Both the position numbers and the translations under genes were made by a program. The notes under the pieces are model-generated. The model saw nothing but the letters and a program-made list of their open reading frames with translations, did not search any database and was not told the DNA's origin. Shown piece by piece: positions 44,024 to 51,402 of a DNA stretch of 64,000 nucleotides; positions within the stretch are counted from its first letter, which is position 1, and each line of letters begins with the position of its first letter. The DNA comes from Clostridium sp. (GTDB taxonomy: Bacteria > Bacteroidota > Bacteroidia > Bacteroidales > Bacteroidaceae): positions 111,515 through 175,514 of the forward strand of contig JAMPGY010000002.1 in the NCBI GenBank assembly GCA_023663705.1. Direction: 5' to 3'.

Positions 44024-45001
44024 ATGGCAAAGGTAAAATGTATTGGCATACTGACTTCCGGCGGTGATGCGCCGGGTATGAATGCCGCCATCCGCGCGGT
44101 GACTCGTTCGGCGATTGCTTCCGGTTTTGGCGTGAAGGGTATCTATCGCGGATACGAAGGTTTGATTAACAAGGAAATTCAGGATTTCACTACCGAGAAT
44201 GTGAGTAATATCATTCAGCGGGGAGGAACGATTTTGAAAACGGCTCGCAGCAAGGAATTTATGACTCCGGAAGGTAGGCAGAAGGCTTACGATAACATGC
44301 GTGAGGCCGGTATTGATGCGCTGATTGTCATCGGTGGAAACGGTTCGTTGGCCGGTGCGCGTATTTTTGCCGAGGAGTTTGATGTGCCTTGCATAGGTTT
44401 GCCGGGTACGATAGACAACGACTTGTATGGTACGGATTTGACAATCGGTTACGACACTACGCTCAACACTATTGTGGAGTGTGTGGATAAAATCCGTGAT
44501 ACAGCCACCTCGCACGAACGTATCTTCTTTATCGAGGTGATGGGGCGTGACGCCGGTTTTCTGGCTCAGAACAGTGCCATTGCCAGTGGAGCGGAGGCGG
44601 CTATTATTCCCGAGGATACTACAAATGCCGATCAACTGGAACAGTTTATCGGTCGTGGAATCCGAAAGAGTAAAAACTCGAGCATGGTGATCGTGTCCGA
44701 AAGTCCCAAATGCGGTGCTATGTATTATGCCGAGCGTGTGCGTAAGGAATATCCCGAATACGATGTACGCGTGTCCATCCTGGGACATTTGCAGCGTGGC
44801 GGTTCCCCAAGTGCCAGCGATCGCATTTTGGCCTCCCGTCTCGGTGTGGGGGCTGTTCAGGCTATTTTGGAAGGGCAGCGCAACGTGATGGTGGGTATCA
44901 AGAATGATGAGATCGTGTATGTGCCTTTCTCCAATGCTATCAAGAACGATAAGCCGGTGAAGAAGGAACTGATTGATGTGTTGGGCATTTTATCTATATA
45001 G
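44024..45001 (+). CDS. pfkA: ATP-dependent 6-phosphofructokinase
   Basis: Phosphorylates fructose 6-phosphate in glycolysis. The 325 residues carry [13 protein letters not shown] (13-25), GGNGSLAGA (104-112), PGTIDND with catalytic Asp131 (127-133), [11 protein letters not shown] and the C-terminal [25 protein letters not shown] and the Gly of GGNGS indicate the ATP-using rather than the pyrophosphate-using type. One oddity is GGNGS where E. coli PfkA has GGDGS, so Asn replaces the Asp that contacts magnesium. I believe this is seen in other Bacteroidetes. A lipocalin-like gene follows after 16 nt. Confidence 0.95.
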   Translation: MAKVKCIGILTSGGDAPGMNAAIRAVTRSAIASGFGVKGIYRGYEGLINKEIQDFTTENVSNIIQRGGTILKTARSKEFMTPEGRQKAYDNMREAGIDALIVIGGNGSLAGARIFAEEFDVPCIGLPGTIDNDLYGTDLTIGYDTTLNTIVECVDKIRDTATSHERIFFIEVMGRDAGFLAQNSAIASGAEAAIIPEDTTNADQLEQFIGRGIRKSKNSSMVIVSESPKCGAMYYAERVRKEYPEYDVRVSILGHLQRGGSPSASDRILASRLGVGAVQAILEGQRNVMVGIKNDEIVYVPFSNAIKNDKPVKKELIDVLGILSI

Positions 45002-45017
45002 TATAAAAGGTGTGAGA

Positions 45018-45440
45018 ATGAAACGGAAGGTGTGCGGATGGATGTCCCGTGTGTCGTTTTGCCTGACAGTGGCGCTTGCTTCGGGATTGATGATTTCGTG
45101 TGAGGGCACGGAAGAAGAGGAGAAGGTGGAAGCGGTTGCTTCCGAACGGTTTGTGGGGACATGGCGGCTCGTTCAGGAAAAGGGATGGGCACTGGCCGGT
45201 GGTGACAAAGATGAGTATACCGAGGATTTCTCGGGACAGAATTACCTGTACGTGTTTCATTCGGATGGCCGTTTGGAGGATCGGCGGAACAACCGTACCG
45301 GTCGATGGTCGTTGGACGGCAATCGTCTGACGATGAATAATGAGGAATCTTACATTAAAACGTTCACAAATGAATCGTTTTCCACGGAGTATTATTCGGA
45401 TGTAGAATACAAGCAGTCTGTTTATCAAAGAGTGGACTAA
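45018..45440 (+). CDS. Lipocalin-like small lipoprotein
   Basis: A 140-residue lipoprotein. The signal ends MISC (Cys28), followed by an acidic stretch EGTEEEEK, suggesting surface or outer-membrane placement. The mature part has the pattern of Bacteroidetes lipocalin-like domains: FVGTWRLVQEKGW near the start, then FHSDGRLEDRRNNRTGRWSLDGNRLTM and YKQSVYQRVD at the end. Ligand unknown. I start at the ATG at 45018, which has AAAGG at 45006-45010 and opens with the signal peptide; an in-frame ATG at 44973 would overlap pfkA. Probably cotranscribed with pfkA. Confidence 0.75.
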   Translation: MKRKVCGWMSRVSFCLTVALASGLMISCEGTEEEEKVEAVASERFVGTWRLVQEKGWALAGGDKDEYTEDFSGQNYLYVFHSDGRLEDRRNNRTGRWSLDGNRLTMNNEESYIKTFTNESFSTEYYSDVEYKQSVYQRVD

Positions 45441-45491
45441 AACGATGCAAATGACAATGTAAATGTGTTTATATGTAGAACGATAAAAATG

Positions 45492-45533
45492 CCCGGTTGG
45501 GAAAATTGAACTTTCCAACCGGGTATTTTAACT
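45492..45533 (+). terminator. Terminator after the pfkA/lipocalin-like unit
   Basis: CCCGGTTGG (45492-45500) pairs with CCAACCGGG (45515-45523). The stem is extended inward by AAA/TTT after a bulged G and outward by AAAT/ATTT. TATTTTAACTTTT follows. The outer A/T pairs make it bidirectional in principle. Confidence 0.85.
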
Positions 45534-45556
45534 TTTCCAATTGGAAATCTTGTTTT

Positions 45557-45680
45557 TTTGCATTTCTTCGAATATTCCTTGTTTTGTAATGAACGTGGAG
45601 AAGTTTTTGCTCCTATGAGGAGATGTGTTCCCGTCACAGGACTGCACTGTCTTCTTGTCGTAAGAATTCCTTTTTTTCTC
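45557..45680 (+). ncRNA. Candidate small RNA with its own promoter and weak terminator
   Basis: TTTG (45557-45560) and TTGTTTTG (45579-45586, one mismatch to TAnnTTTG) with an 18-nt spacer could start a transcript near 45593. It would hold a tight hairpin CTCCT-ATG-AGGAG (45610-45622), a GC-rich middle, and a TTCTT/AAGAA hairpin (45652-45666) followed by TTCC and seven T. No protein frame is convincing. This is prediction from sequence pattern only; the terminator stem is weak. Confidence 0.35.
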
Positions 45681-45709
45681 GTTTATGTTAAACAACATAA
45701 AAATGCGAG
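45678..45709. repeat. AT-rich hairpin
   Basis: TTATGTT (45683-45689) and AACATAA (45694-45700) form a 7-bp stem with a 4-nt loop, and CTCG/CGAG (45678-45681 and 45706-45709) closes an outer stem. It directly follows the T-run at 45671-45677 and is followed by an A-run, so it could serve as a minus-strand terminator. Confidence 0.5.
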
Positions 45710-45726
45710 CAAAAAAGAATGCAATG

Positions 45727-45758
45727 TTTCTTGGATATTTCAAAAAGACGTATATTTG
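45727..45758 (+). promoter_or_regulatory. Promoter of a short transcription unit
   Basis: TATATTTG (45751-45758) fully matches the -7 element. TTTC (45727-45730) is a three-of-four -33 match with a 20-nt spacer. A transcript would begin near 45765. Confidence 0.65.
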
Positions 45759-45764
45759 CACTGT

Positions 45765-45831
45765 GTTTTTCATGGTATTAGATTTAAGGTTAATAAAAGA
45801 TTGGTTGTCGAGATGACAACCTTCTTTTTTT
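45765..45831 (+). ncRNA. Short leader-like transcript with a 14-codon frame and intrinsic terminator
   Basis: The unit has a promoter, an ATG at 45772 opening a 14-codon frame (MVLDLRLIKDWLSR, stop TGA 45814-45816), and a hairpin GGTTGTC/GACAACC (45803-45809 and 45815-45821) followed by TTCTTTTTTT. The frame ends inside the hairpin, so a translating ribosome would open the terminator stem. This is the layout of an attenuator or a stand-alone small RNA. I have an unverified memory of near-identical short leaders elsewhere in Bacteroides genomes. The next gene is the nucleoside permease at 46005. Confidence 0.5.
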
Positions 45832-45956
45832 ATGGCTATCTCTGTTTTTTTGTATTTCACATAATTCCGATTGAAAACATGCCGATGAATTGTGTGGTTT
45901 TTAGAGATACTCATTAAATAGCGGGGGTAAACACGATGATATTGAAGATATTTTTT

Positions 45957-45964
45957 TAACTTTG
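45957..45964 (+). promoter_or_regulatory. -7 promoter element of the nucleoside permease operon
   Basis: TAACTTTG, a full match to TAnnTTTG, 40 nt before the ATG at 46005. No -33 TTTG lies at the expected distance. Confidence 0.6.
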
Positions 45965-46004
45965 CATCCTATGCTATGAACTAAAAAACAAAAGATAGAC
46001 AGAG

Positions 46005-47279
46005 ATGAACTTAAAGGTGAGATTGACGGTGATGAACTTTTTGGAGTTCGCCGTATGGGGAGCCTATCTGACTTCCATGGGAAAATATTTGGAGGAGGCC
46101 GGTATGGCCACCAACATTGGCTGGTTTTATTCCGTGCAGGGCATTGTGTCGTTGTTTATGCCGGCGCTGGTGGGTATTGTGGCTGACCGTTGGATGCAGG
46201 GGCAGCGGGTGCTGAGCCTGTGTCACATGCTGGCGGGGCTTTTTATGCTGGCGGCGTGCTATTACGGTTACACTGCCGGTAACGGAGTGGAGTTTTCCAC
46301 GTTGTTTTCCCTCTACACAATGAGTGTGGCTTTCTTTATGCCAACCCTTGGTCTGGCTAATTCGGTGGCTTATTACGGTTTGGACGGAGCCGGACTGGAC
46401 ACGGTGAAACATTTTCCGCCCATTCGCGTGTTCGGCACTATCGGTTTTATCTGCTCCATGTGGGTGGTGGATCTGTGCGGCATGCAGGACAATGCGCTCC
46501 AGTTCGGATTTTCCGGACTGCTGGGCATTGTGTTGGCGTTTTATTCGCTCACGCTTCCCGCTTGTCCGGTAGCCGCCGGTAGCAAGGATAAATCGCTGGC
46601 GGATACCCTCGGTCTGCGAGCCTTTGCCTTGTTCCGGCAGAAGCGTATGGCGATTTTTTTTGTTTTTTCGATGTTGCTCGGAGTTTGTCTGCAGATTACC
46701 AACGGTTTTGCCAATCCTTTTATTTCGGCATTCGGGGATATAGAGACTTATAAGGATACGTTCGGAGTGCAGCATGCCAACATCCTGATTTCCCTCTCGC
46801 AGTTCAGTGAGACCTGTTGTATTCTTCTGATACCTTTCTTCCTGAGCAAGTTCGGCATCAAACGGGTGATGCTTATAGCTATGCTGGCCTGGGTGCTTCG
46901 TTTTGGTTTCTTTGCCATGGGAAATCCCGGTGGTGGAGTGTGGATGTTTCTCCTTTCGATGATCGTGTATGGTGTAGCCTTTGATTTCTTCAATATTTCC
47001 GGATCGCTGTTTGTGGACAAAGAGACAGATTTGGGTATCCGTAGTAGTGCACAAGGCCTTTTTGTGATGATGACCAATGGGTTTGGTGCTACCATCGGCA
47101 CGTTGTCCGCTCAGGTCGTGATCAACCACTTTGTATACGAATTGGATGGGACGGCGTCTGCCGATGCTGTGATGGCCGGATGGTCGATGAGTTGGTATGT
47201 GTTTGCGGCTTATGCGCTGGTTGTGGCTGTGTTGTTTGCCCTTGTGTTCCGCTATAAGCACGTGCCCGAAGCGAAGTAG
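46005..47279 (+). CDS. Nucleoside permease, NupG/NHS family (MFS)
   Basis: A 424-residue inner-membrane transporter with about twelve helices. The start (MNLKVRLTVMNFLEFAVWGAYLTSMGKYL) is typical of the nucleoside:H+ symporter family that includes E. coli NupG and XapB. Other matching segments are GIVADRWMQGQRVLSLCHMLAG, FFNISGSLFVDKETD and RSSAQGLFVMMTNGFGATIG. It probably imports purine or pyrimidine nucleosides, though specificity cannot be fixed. It heads a run of seven same-strand genes with gaps of 33 nt or less; rsmE follows after 13 nt. Confidence 0.85.
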   Translation: MNLKVRLTVMNFLEFAVWGAYLTSMGKYLEEAGMATNIGWFYSVQGIVSLFMPALVGIVADRWMQGQRVLSLCHMLAGLFMLAACYYGYTAGNGVEFSTLFSLYTMSVAFFMPTLGLANSVAYYGLDGAGLDTVKHFPPIRVFGTIGFICSMWVVDLCGMQDNALQFGFSGLLGIVLAFYSLTLPACPVAAGSKDKSLADTLGLRAFALFRQKRMAIFFVFSMLLGVCLQITNGFANPFISAFGDIETYKDTFGVQHANILISLSQFSETCCILLIPFFLSKFGIKRVMLIAMLAWVLRFGFFAMGNPGGGVWMFLLSMIVYGVAFDFFNISGSLFVDKETDLGIRSSAQGLFVMMTNGFGATIGTLSAQVVINHFVYELDGTASADAVMAGWSMSWYVFAAYALVVAVLFALVFRYKHVPEAK

Positions 47280-47292
47280 AATCCATGTGTCT

Positions 47293-48054
47293 ATGAAAGA
47301 AGTTCATGTTTTTTATGCTCCCGATGTGGCCCCCATCCAGGAATTGATTCCGGACGAAGCGGCTCATTGCGGACGTGTGTTGCGCATGAAGCCCGGTGAT
47401 GAGATCCGCCTTACGGATGGGCGGGGATCGTTCTATAAGGCTGAACTGATGGAGGTGTCCGGCAAGCGGTGTGTCTATCGGGTGATGAGTCAGATGGAGG
47501 AGCCTCGTCGCTGGGCTGCCCGTCTGCATTTGGCAGTGGCTCCCACCAAGAATATGGATCGTATAGAATGGTTGGCCGAGAAGGCCACAGAGATTGGATT
47601 TGACGAACTGTCTTTCGTGCGTTGCCGGTATTCCGAACGCACCGTGCTGAAGGATGAGCGCATAGACAAGATACTCGTATCGGCTATGAAGCAAAGCCAC
47701 AAGGCCGAGAAACCGCAACTAAACAGTCTGGAGGCCTTCCGTGATTTTGTAAAACGCCCGTTTGTAGGACAGAAGTTCATAGCTCACTGCTATGATGAGT
47801 CGGATATATTGGGGGAAGAACGCGTGAAGGCCGAGGGCGAGATGGAGCATGGAAAACCTTTTTTGGCAGATGTGCTTGAGCGGGGAGGGGACGCTTTGGT
47901 AATGATTGGTCCGGAAGGTGATTTCAGCGTGGACGAGGTGCAGATGGCTCTGTCCTGTGGTTTTCGTTCGGTAAGTCTGGGTAGCAGTCGCTTGCGCACG
48001 GAGACGGCAGCCTTGGTGGCTGTTCATCTGATGCATTTGGCTAACAGGATGTAA
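47293..48054 (+). CDS. rsmE: 16S rRNA (uracil-1498-N3)-methyltransferase
   Basis: A 253-residue SPOUT methyltransferase that modifies U1498 in helix 44 of 16S rRNA. The N-terminal PUA-like domain (about 1-75) has AAHCGRVLRMKPGDEIRLTDG. The SPOUT domain contains MDRIEWLAEKATEIGFDEL, the SAM loop MIGPEGDFSVDEV and the knot end VSLGSSRLRTETAALVA, all typical of RsmE. I choose the ATG at 47293. The frame is open upstream to 47197, but that part lies inside the permease gene and is not family-like. Confidence 0.95.
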   Translation: MKEVHVFYAPDVAPIQELIPDEAAHCGRVLRMKPGDEIRLTDGRGSFYKAELMEVSGKRCVYRVMSQMEEPRRWAARLHLAVAPTKNMDRIEWLAEKATEIGFDELSFVRCRYSERTVLKDERIDKILVSAMKQSHKAEKPQLNSLEAFRDFVKRPFVGQKFIAHCYDESDILGEERVKAEGEMEHGKPFLADVLERGGDALVMIGPEGDFSVDEVQMALSCGFRSVSLGSSRLRTETAALVAVHLMHLANRM

Positions 48055-48087
48055 TTATATTAGTATTTACCGGAAATAATAAAGAAC

Positions 48088-49560
48088 ATGAACAAGAAAT
48101 TAAGTGTGGCATTGGCCGGAACGGTCGTTGCATTGGCTATGGCCATCGGGGTGTATCATCTGTGTAGTAGTGAACCCGCTTATAAGCAAGTGTTGCCGGC
48201 CGACGCCACTGTGCTGGTGTGTGTGGATGGAACGGAAGTGGCCAAGGCTGTCAATATGGCGGAAATCGCATCGTTGGCCGGTCTGACCGACGAGAAGGAC
48301 ATCAAGGACTGTGGATTGGATCTGAGTGAGAAAATATACGGTTTCTATCGCAACCCGAAGAGCATGGGACTGGTGGCAGCTGTGAGTGATGCCGACAAAC
48401 TGACCGCCTATCTGGCCAAGAATGCCGACTTGAGACGGAGTGTTTCCACACTAGAGGAGAAAGACGGTTGCAACTGGCTGGAAGTGCAGGACGGAGAAGT
48501 GCTTGTGGCATACAATCAGGAGGTGTTGCTGGCCGTGGGACCTGTGAAACCCTTCACCAAGGAGGAAGTGCGCCAGCAGATGTTGCAATGGCTGTCGCAG
48601 GAGAAGGAGGAGAGCGCGCTGGAAGGCAAGCTTTACGAGAAGCTGAATCGTCAGAAGGGACTGTTGACTTATGCGTTATCCTTGGAGGCTATACCCGAAT
48701 ATAAACTCAATCAGTTAGTCAAGCAGGTATCATTGCCCGATGTGGAGATGCTGAAATCCGTGGGTGTGGCCGGAGGCCTGCAGGTAGATCGCACCAAGGT
48801 GTCGTGTCCGTTGGAGGTGTTTAGCGACAACGATGCCTTCAACAGCCAATGGGACAATGCCGACAAGTCACTTCGCAAACTTACGTCTGATTTTGTGAAG
48901 CACATACCGGCCGGTGTCATCGGTTGGATAGGATGGAGTATAGACGGAAAGAAGGTGCTGGAAGAGATGCGCAAAAATCCTGATGTGCGAACTGGCTTAG
49001 TGGCTCTTAACCTGATGGCCGATGTGGATAAAATCATTCAGAGTCTGGATGGCGAGATGATGATGGCAATGAAAGATGAAGATGCGATACTGCTCACAGC
49101 CCGGGTGAACGATAACACCGTGCTGAAGAATCTACCGGAATGGGTGAGGCCTTACGAGCAGAGCGGATCGTGGAGCTGTACACCGACAGCCGAAAACGAG
49201 TATATGCTCGGCGCTCCTGCGGGTCAGTTTGCAGTGGGTGTACGTGGCGACAGACTGTATCTGTCTACCGAGAGCCTGCTGGCTGAGCAGGTGGGCAAGG
49301 ACATTGATGCCGACGAGTGGAAAGCATATGCTCCGCAGATGAAGGAGAATATGTTCTTCCTGGTATTCTCTTTGCCCAATTTCATGCAGAGCGACTCTTA
49401 TCGTAAGATGACGCGTTACGACAGAAGTCTGGCGTTCGGCTACGGTCTGGCTTCGCGTATGGTTCGGGATGTGGTCTTCTCCGTGCAGGATGTGCGCCAT
49501 TGCACGCTTGAGGTGATATGGGTGAAGGATTCCGAGATATTGAAAACCTATCTGAAATGA
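48088..49560 (+). CDS. DUF4836 family protein
   Basis: A 490-residue protein with one N-terminal hydrophobic segment (about 5-27, VALAGTVVALAMAIGVYHLCSS). This acts either as a signal peptide or an anchor; a cysteine at 26 is not in a good lipobox. The rest is periplasmic and matches DUF4836 in composition and layout (VLPADATVLVCVDGTEVAKAVNMAEIAS, then PAGVIGWIGWSIDGKKVLEEM). The function of this Bacteroidetes family is unknown. Its stop overlaps the ATG of the ABC ATPase gene (ATGA), so it is coupled to an ABC transporter and may be its periplasmic partner. Confidence 0.8.
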   Translation: MNKKLSVALAGTVVALAMAIGVYHLCSSEPAYKQVLPADATVLVCVDGTEVAKAVNMAEIASLAGLTDEKDIKDCGLDLSEKIYGFYRNPKSMGLVAAVSDADKLTAYLAKNADLRRSVSTLEEKDGCNWLEVQDGEVLVAYNQEVLLAVGPVKPFTKEEVRQQMLQWLSQEKEESALEGKLYEKLNRQKGLLTYALSLEAIPEYKLNQLVKQVSLPDVEMLKSVGVAGGLQVDRTKVSCPLEVFSDNDAFNSQWDNADKSLRKLTSDFVKHIPAGVIGWIGWSIDGKKVLEEMRKNPDVRTGLVALNLMADVDKIIQSLDGEMMMAMKDEDAILLTARVNDNTVLKNLPEWVRPYEQSGSWSCTPTAENEYMLGAPAGQFAVGVRGDRLYLSTESLLAEQVGKDIDADEWKAYAPQMKENMFFLVFSLPNFMQSDSYRKMTRYDRSLAFGYGLASRMVRDVVFSVQDVRHCTLEVIWVKDSEILKTYLK

Positions 49561-50201
49561 ACCGGATAGAACTGAAAAAAATGCTTCCGGTCGTGTTTGC
49601 CGCCCGCACTGATGTGGCGGGCGACATCTGGCGGCAGGAGGTGGTATTCGAGCGGGGCGGTCTCTATCTGATAGAGGCCGCTTCGGGCACGGGGAAGTCC
49701 TCTTTGTGCAGCTACATTGTGGGCTATCGCAACGACTACGAAGGACAGTTGCTGTTCGACGGTAAGGATGCCCGTTCGTTGGATGTGGAAGGATGGGTGG
49801 AACTACGTCGCCGCTCGCTCAGTCTGCTGTTTCAGGAACTGCGCCTTTTTCCGGAACTGACTGCGCTGGAGAACGTGGAGGTGAAAAACAAACTCACCGG
49901 CCGCAAGACGCGGGCGGAGATACTCCGGTGGTTTGACGAATTGGGTATCCCCGATAAGGTGGATGTGAAGTTGGGGCGGATGAGCTTTGGCCAGCAGCAG
50001 CGCGTGGCGCTGATGCGTGCGCTGGTGCAACCCTTCGACTTCCTCTTGGCCGACGAACCGGTCAGTCATCTTGATGATGCGAACGGCCGGGTGATGGCGC
50101 GTATACTGATGGAGGAAGCCTGTGCGCAAGGAGCCGGTGTGATTGTGACCAGCATCGGCAAACACATGGATTTGAACTACGATAAAATATACACACTATG
50201 A
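49557..50201 (+). CDS. ABC transporter ATP-binding protein (LolD/FtsE-like)
   Basis: A 214-residue nucleotide-binding subunit. Walker A is ASGTGKSS (42-49), the Q-loop is LLFQEL, the signature is MSFGQQQR (SFGQQ in place of LSGGQ), and Walker B is LLADEPVSHLD. The H-loop His, normally near position 190, is replaced in the sequence VIVTSIGK, so the switch histidine may be missing. The start ATG overlaps the DUF4836 stop and the stop overlaps the permease start (ATGA), a tightly coupled three-gene block. Most similar in layout to LolD/MacB-type ATPases that drive mechanical, not import, work. Confidence 0.85.
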   Translation: MNRIELKKMLPVVFAARTDVAGDIWRQEVVFERGGLYLIEAASGTGKSSLCSYIVGYRNDYEGQLLFDGKDARSLDVEGWVELRRRSLSLLFQELRLFPELTALENVEVKNKLTGRKTRAEILRWFDELGIPDKVDVKLGRMSFGQQQRVALMRALVQPFDFLLADEPVSHLDDANGRVMARILMEEACAQGAGVIVTSIGKHMDLNYDKIYTL

Positions 50202-51397
50202 GTTTGGTTTGGAAATTGCTCCGGCAGCACATCAGCATTGGGCAGTTGGCCGGTTTCTTTCTGGCCAATCTGGTGGGCATGCTTATCGTGCTGCTGGGGT
50301 GGCAGTTCTATCGCGATGTGACTCCCGTATTCACTCAGGGCGACAGCTTCATTAAGAGCGACTTTGTGGTGGTGTCGAAAAAAGTGAGCGCCGCTGGTCT
50401 GCTTGGTGGAACGGTGCATGGATTCTCGGAGGATGAGCTGGATGAACTCGGCCGACAGCCGTTCTGCAAAGGCGTGGGAGCCTTCACCGGAAGTCGATAC
50501 AAGGTGGGTGCCGGTATGAGCATCGAGGGTGTGGCCTCGTTCACCACGGAAATGTTCTTCGAGTCCGTCCCCGACGACTATGTGGATGTGGAGAGCCGCG
50601 ACTGGCACTACGAGCCTGGTGACAAGCTGATTCCCATTATCCTGCCGCGCAGCTACCTCACGCTCTACAACTTCGGTTTTGCGCAGAGCCGCTCGTTGCC
50701 CAAGTTGTCCGAAGGCGTAATCGGCCTCATCACGATGGACATCTATGTGCGCGGTAACGGGCGCCAGGATATTTACGAAGGTAAGGTGGTGGGATTCAGC
50801 AATCGGTTGAACACCATCCTTGTGCCGGAATCGTTCATGCAATGGAGCAACGAAACCTACGCACCCGACGTTCCGGTTGATCCGGTGCGCCTGATTATGG
50901 AGGTAGATAATCCGGCCGACGACCGCATAGCACGCTATGTGAAGGATAAAGGATATGAAATTGAAGACGACAAACTGGAGGCCGGTCGAACCACTTACTT
51001 TTTGCGTGTGGTGTCGGGTGTGGTGATGGGTATCGGCCTTACCATCAGTATTCTTTCGTTCTATATCCTGATGCTCAGCATTTATCTTTTGGTACAAAAA
51101 AACACGGTGAAACTGCAGAATCTGTTGCTGATTGGCTATAGTCCCATGCAGGTGAGTCTGCCTTATCAGTTGCTGACGGTAGGCATGAATCTACTTGTTC
51201 TTCTGTTGGCTTTGGGGCTGCTCAGTGCCGTGCGCGACCTTTATATGACGATGCTTACCGCTCTGTTTCCTAAGATGAACGACGAGGGAATGTGGACGGC
51301 AGCAGGTATCGGTTTGTTGCTCTTCGTGGCGGTGAGCCTGCTCAACGTGTGGGCGGTGCGTCGCAAGGTGTCCAATATCTGGAGGAATAAAGAATAA
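50198..51397 (+). CDS. ABC transporter permease (FtsX/MacB-like)
   Basis: A 399-residue membrane subunit with one N-terminal helix (about 17-37), a periplasmic domain of about 240 residues, and three C-terminal helices (about 275-300, 325-350 and 366-385). This is the 1+3 topology of FtsX, LolC/E and MacB permeases, which do not carry solutes across but move or activate periplasmic partners. The C-terminal helices end in a short basic tail (RRKVSNIWRNKE). It overlaps the ATPase gene by 4 nt. The substrate or partner is unknown; DUF4836 is the obvious candidate. Confidence 0.83.
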   Translation: MSLVWKLLRQHISIGQLAGFFLANLVGMLIVLLGWQFYRDVTPVFTQGDSFIKSDFVVVSKKVSAAGLLGGTVHGFSEDELDELGRQPFCKGVGAFTGSRYKVGAGMSIEGVASFTTEMFFESVPDDYVDVESRDWHYEPGDKLIPIILPRSYLTLYNFGFAQSRSLPKLSEGVIGLITMDIYVRGNGRQDIYEGKVVGFSNRLNTILVPESFMQWSNETYAPDVPVDPVRLIMEVDNPADDRIARYVKDKGYEIEDDKLEAGRTTYFLRVVSGVVMGIGLTISILSFYILMLSIYLLVQKNTVKLQNLLLIGYSPMQVSLPYQLLTVGMNLLVLLLALGLLSAVRDLYMTMLTALFPKMNDEGMWTAAGIGLLLFVAVSLLNVWAVRRKVSNIWRNKE

Positions 51398-51402
51398 GTA
51401 AA

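Larger units (their letters stand above)
45441..46004. other. Gene-free region with terminators and two candidate short transcripts
   Basis: Five hundred and sixty-four AT-rich bases. It holds the terminator of the pfkA unit (45492-45533), a TTCCAATTGGAA palindrome (45535-45546), a possible short structured RNA (about 45593-45680), a hairpin at 45678-45709, a second short transcription unit (45727-45831), and the -7 element of the nucleoside permease operon (45957-45964). No protein of normal length is credible here. Confidence 0.75.

Noticed and set aside
44024..45001. Pyrophosphate-dependent phosphofructokinase
   Set aside because: PGTIDND and the Gly of GGNGS are those of ATP-dependent enzymes; PPi enzymes have Asp in the latter position and usually Lys in PKTIDND.
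47197..47292. Earlier start of rsmE
   Set aside because: It lies inside the permease gene and has no family similarity, while the ATG at 47293 opens with the conserved N-terminus.
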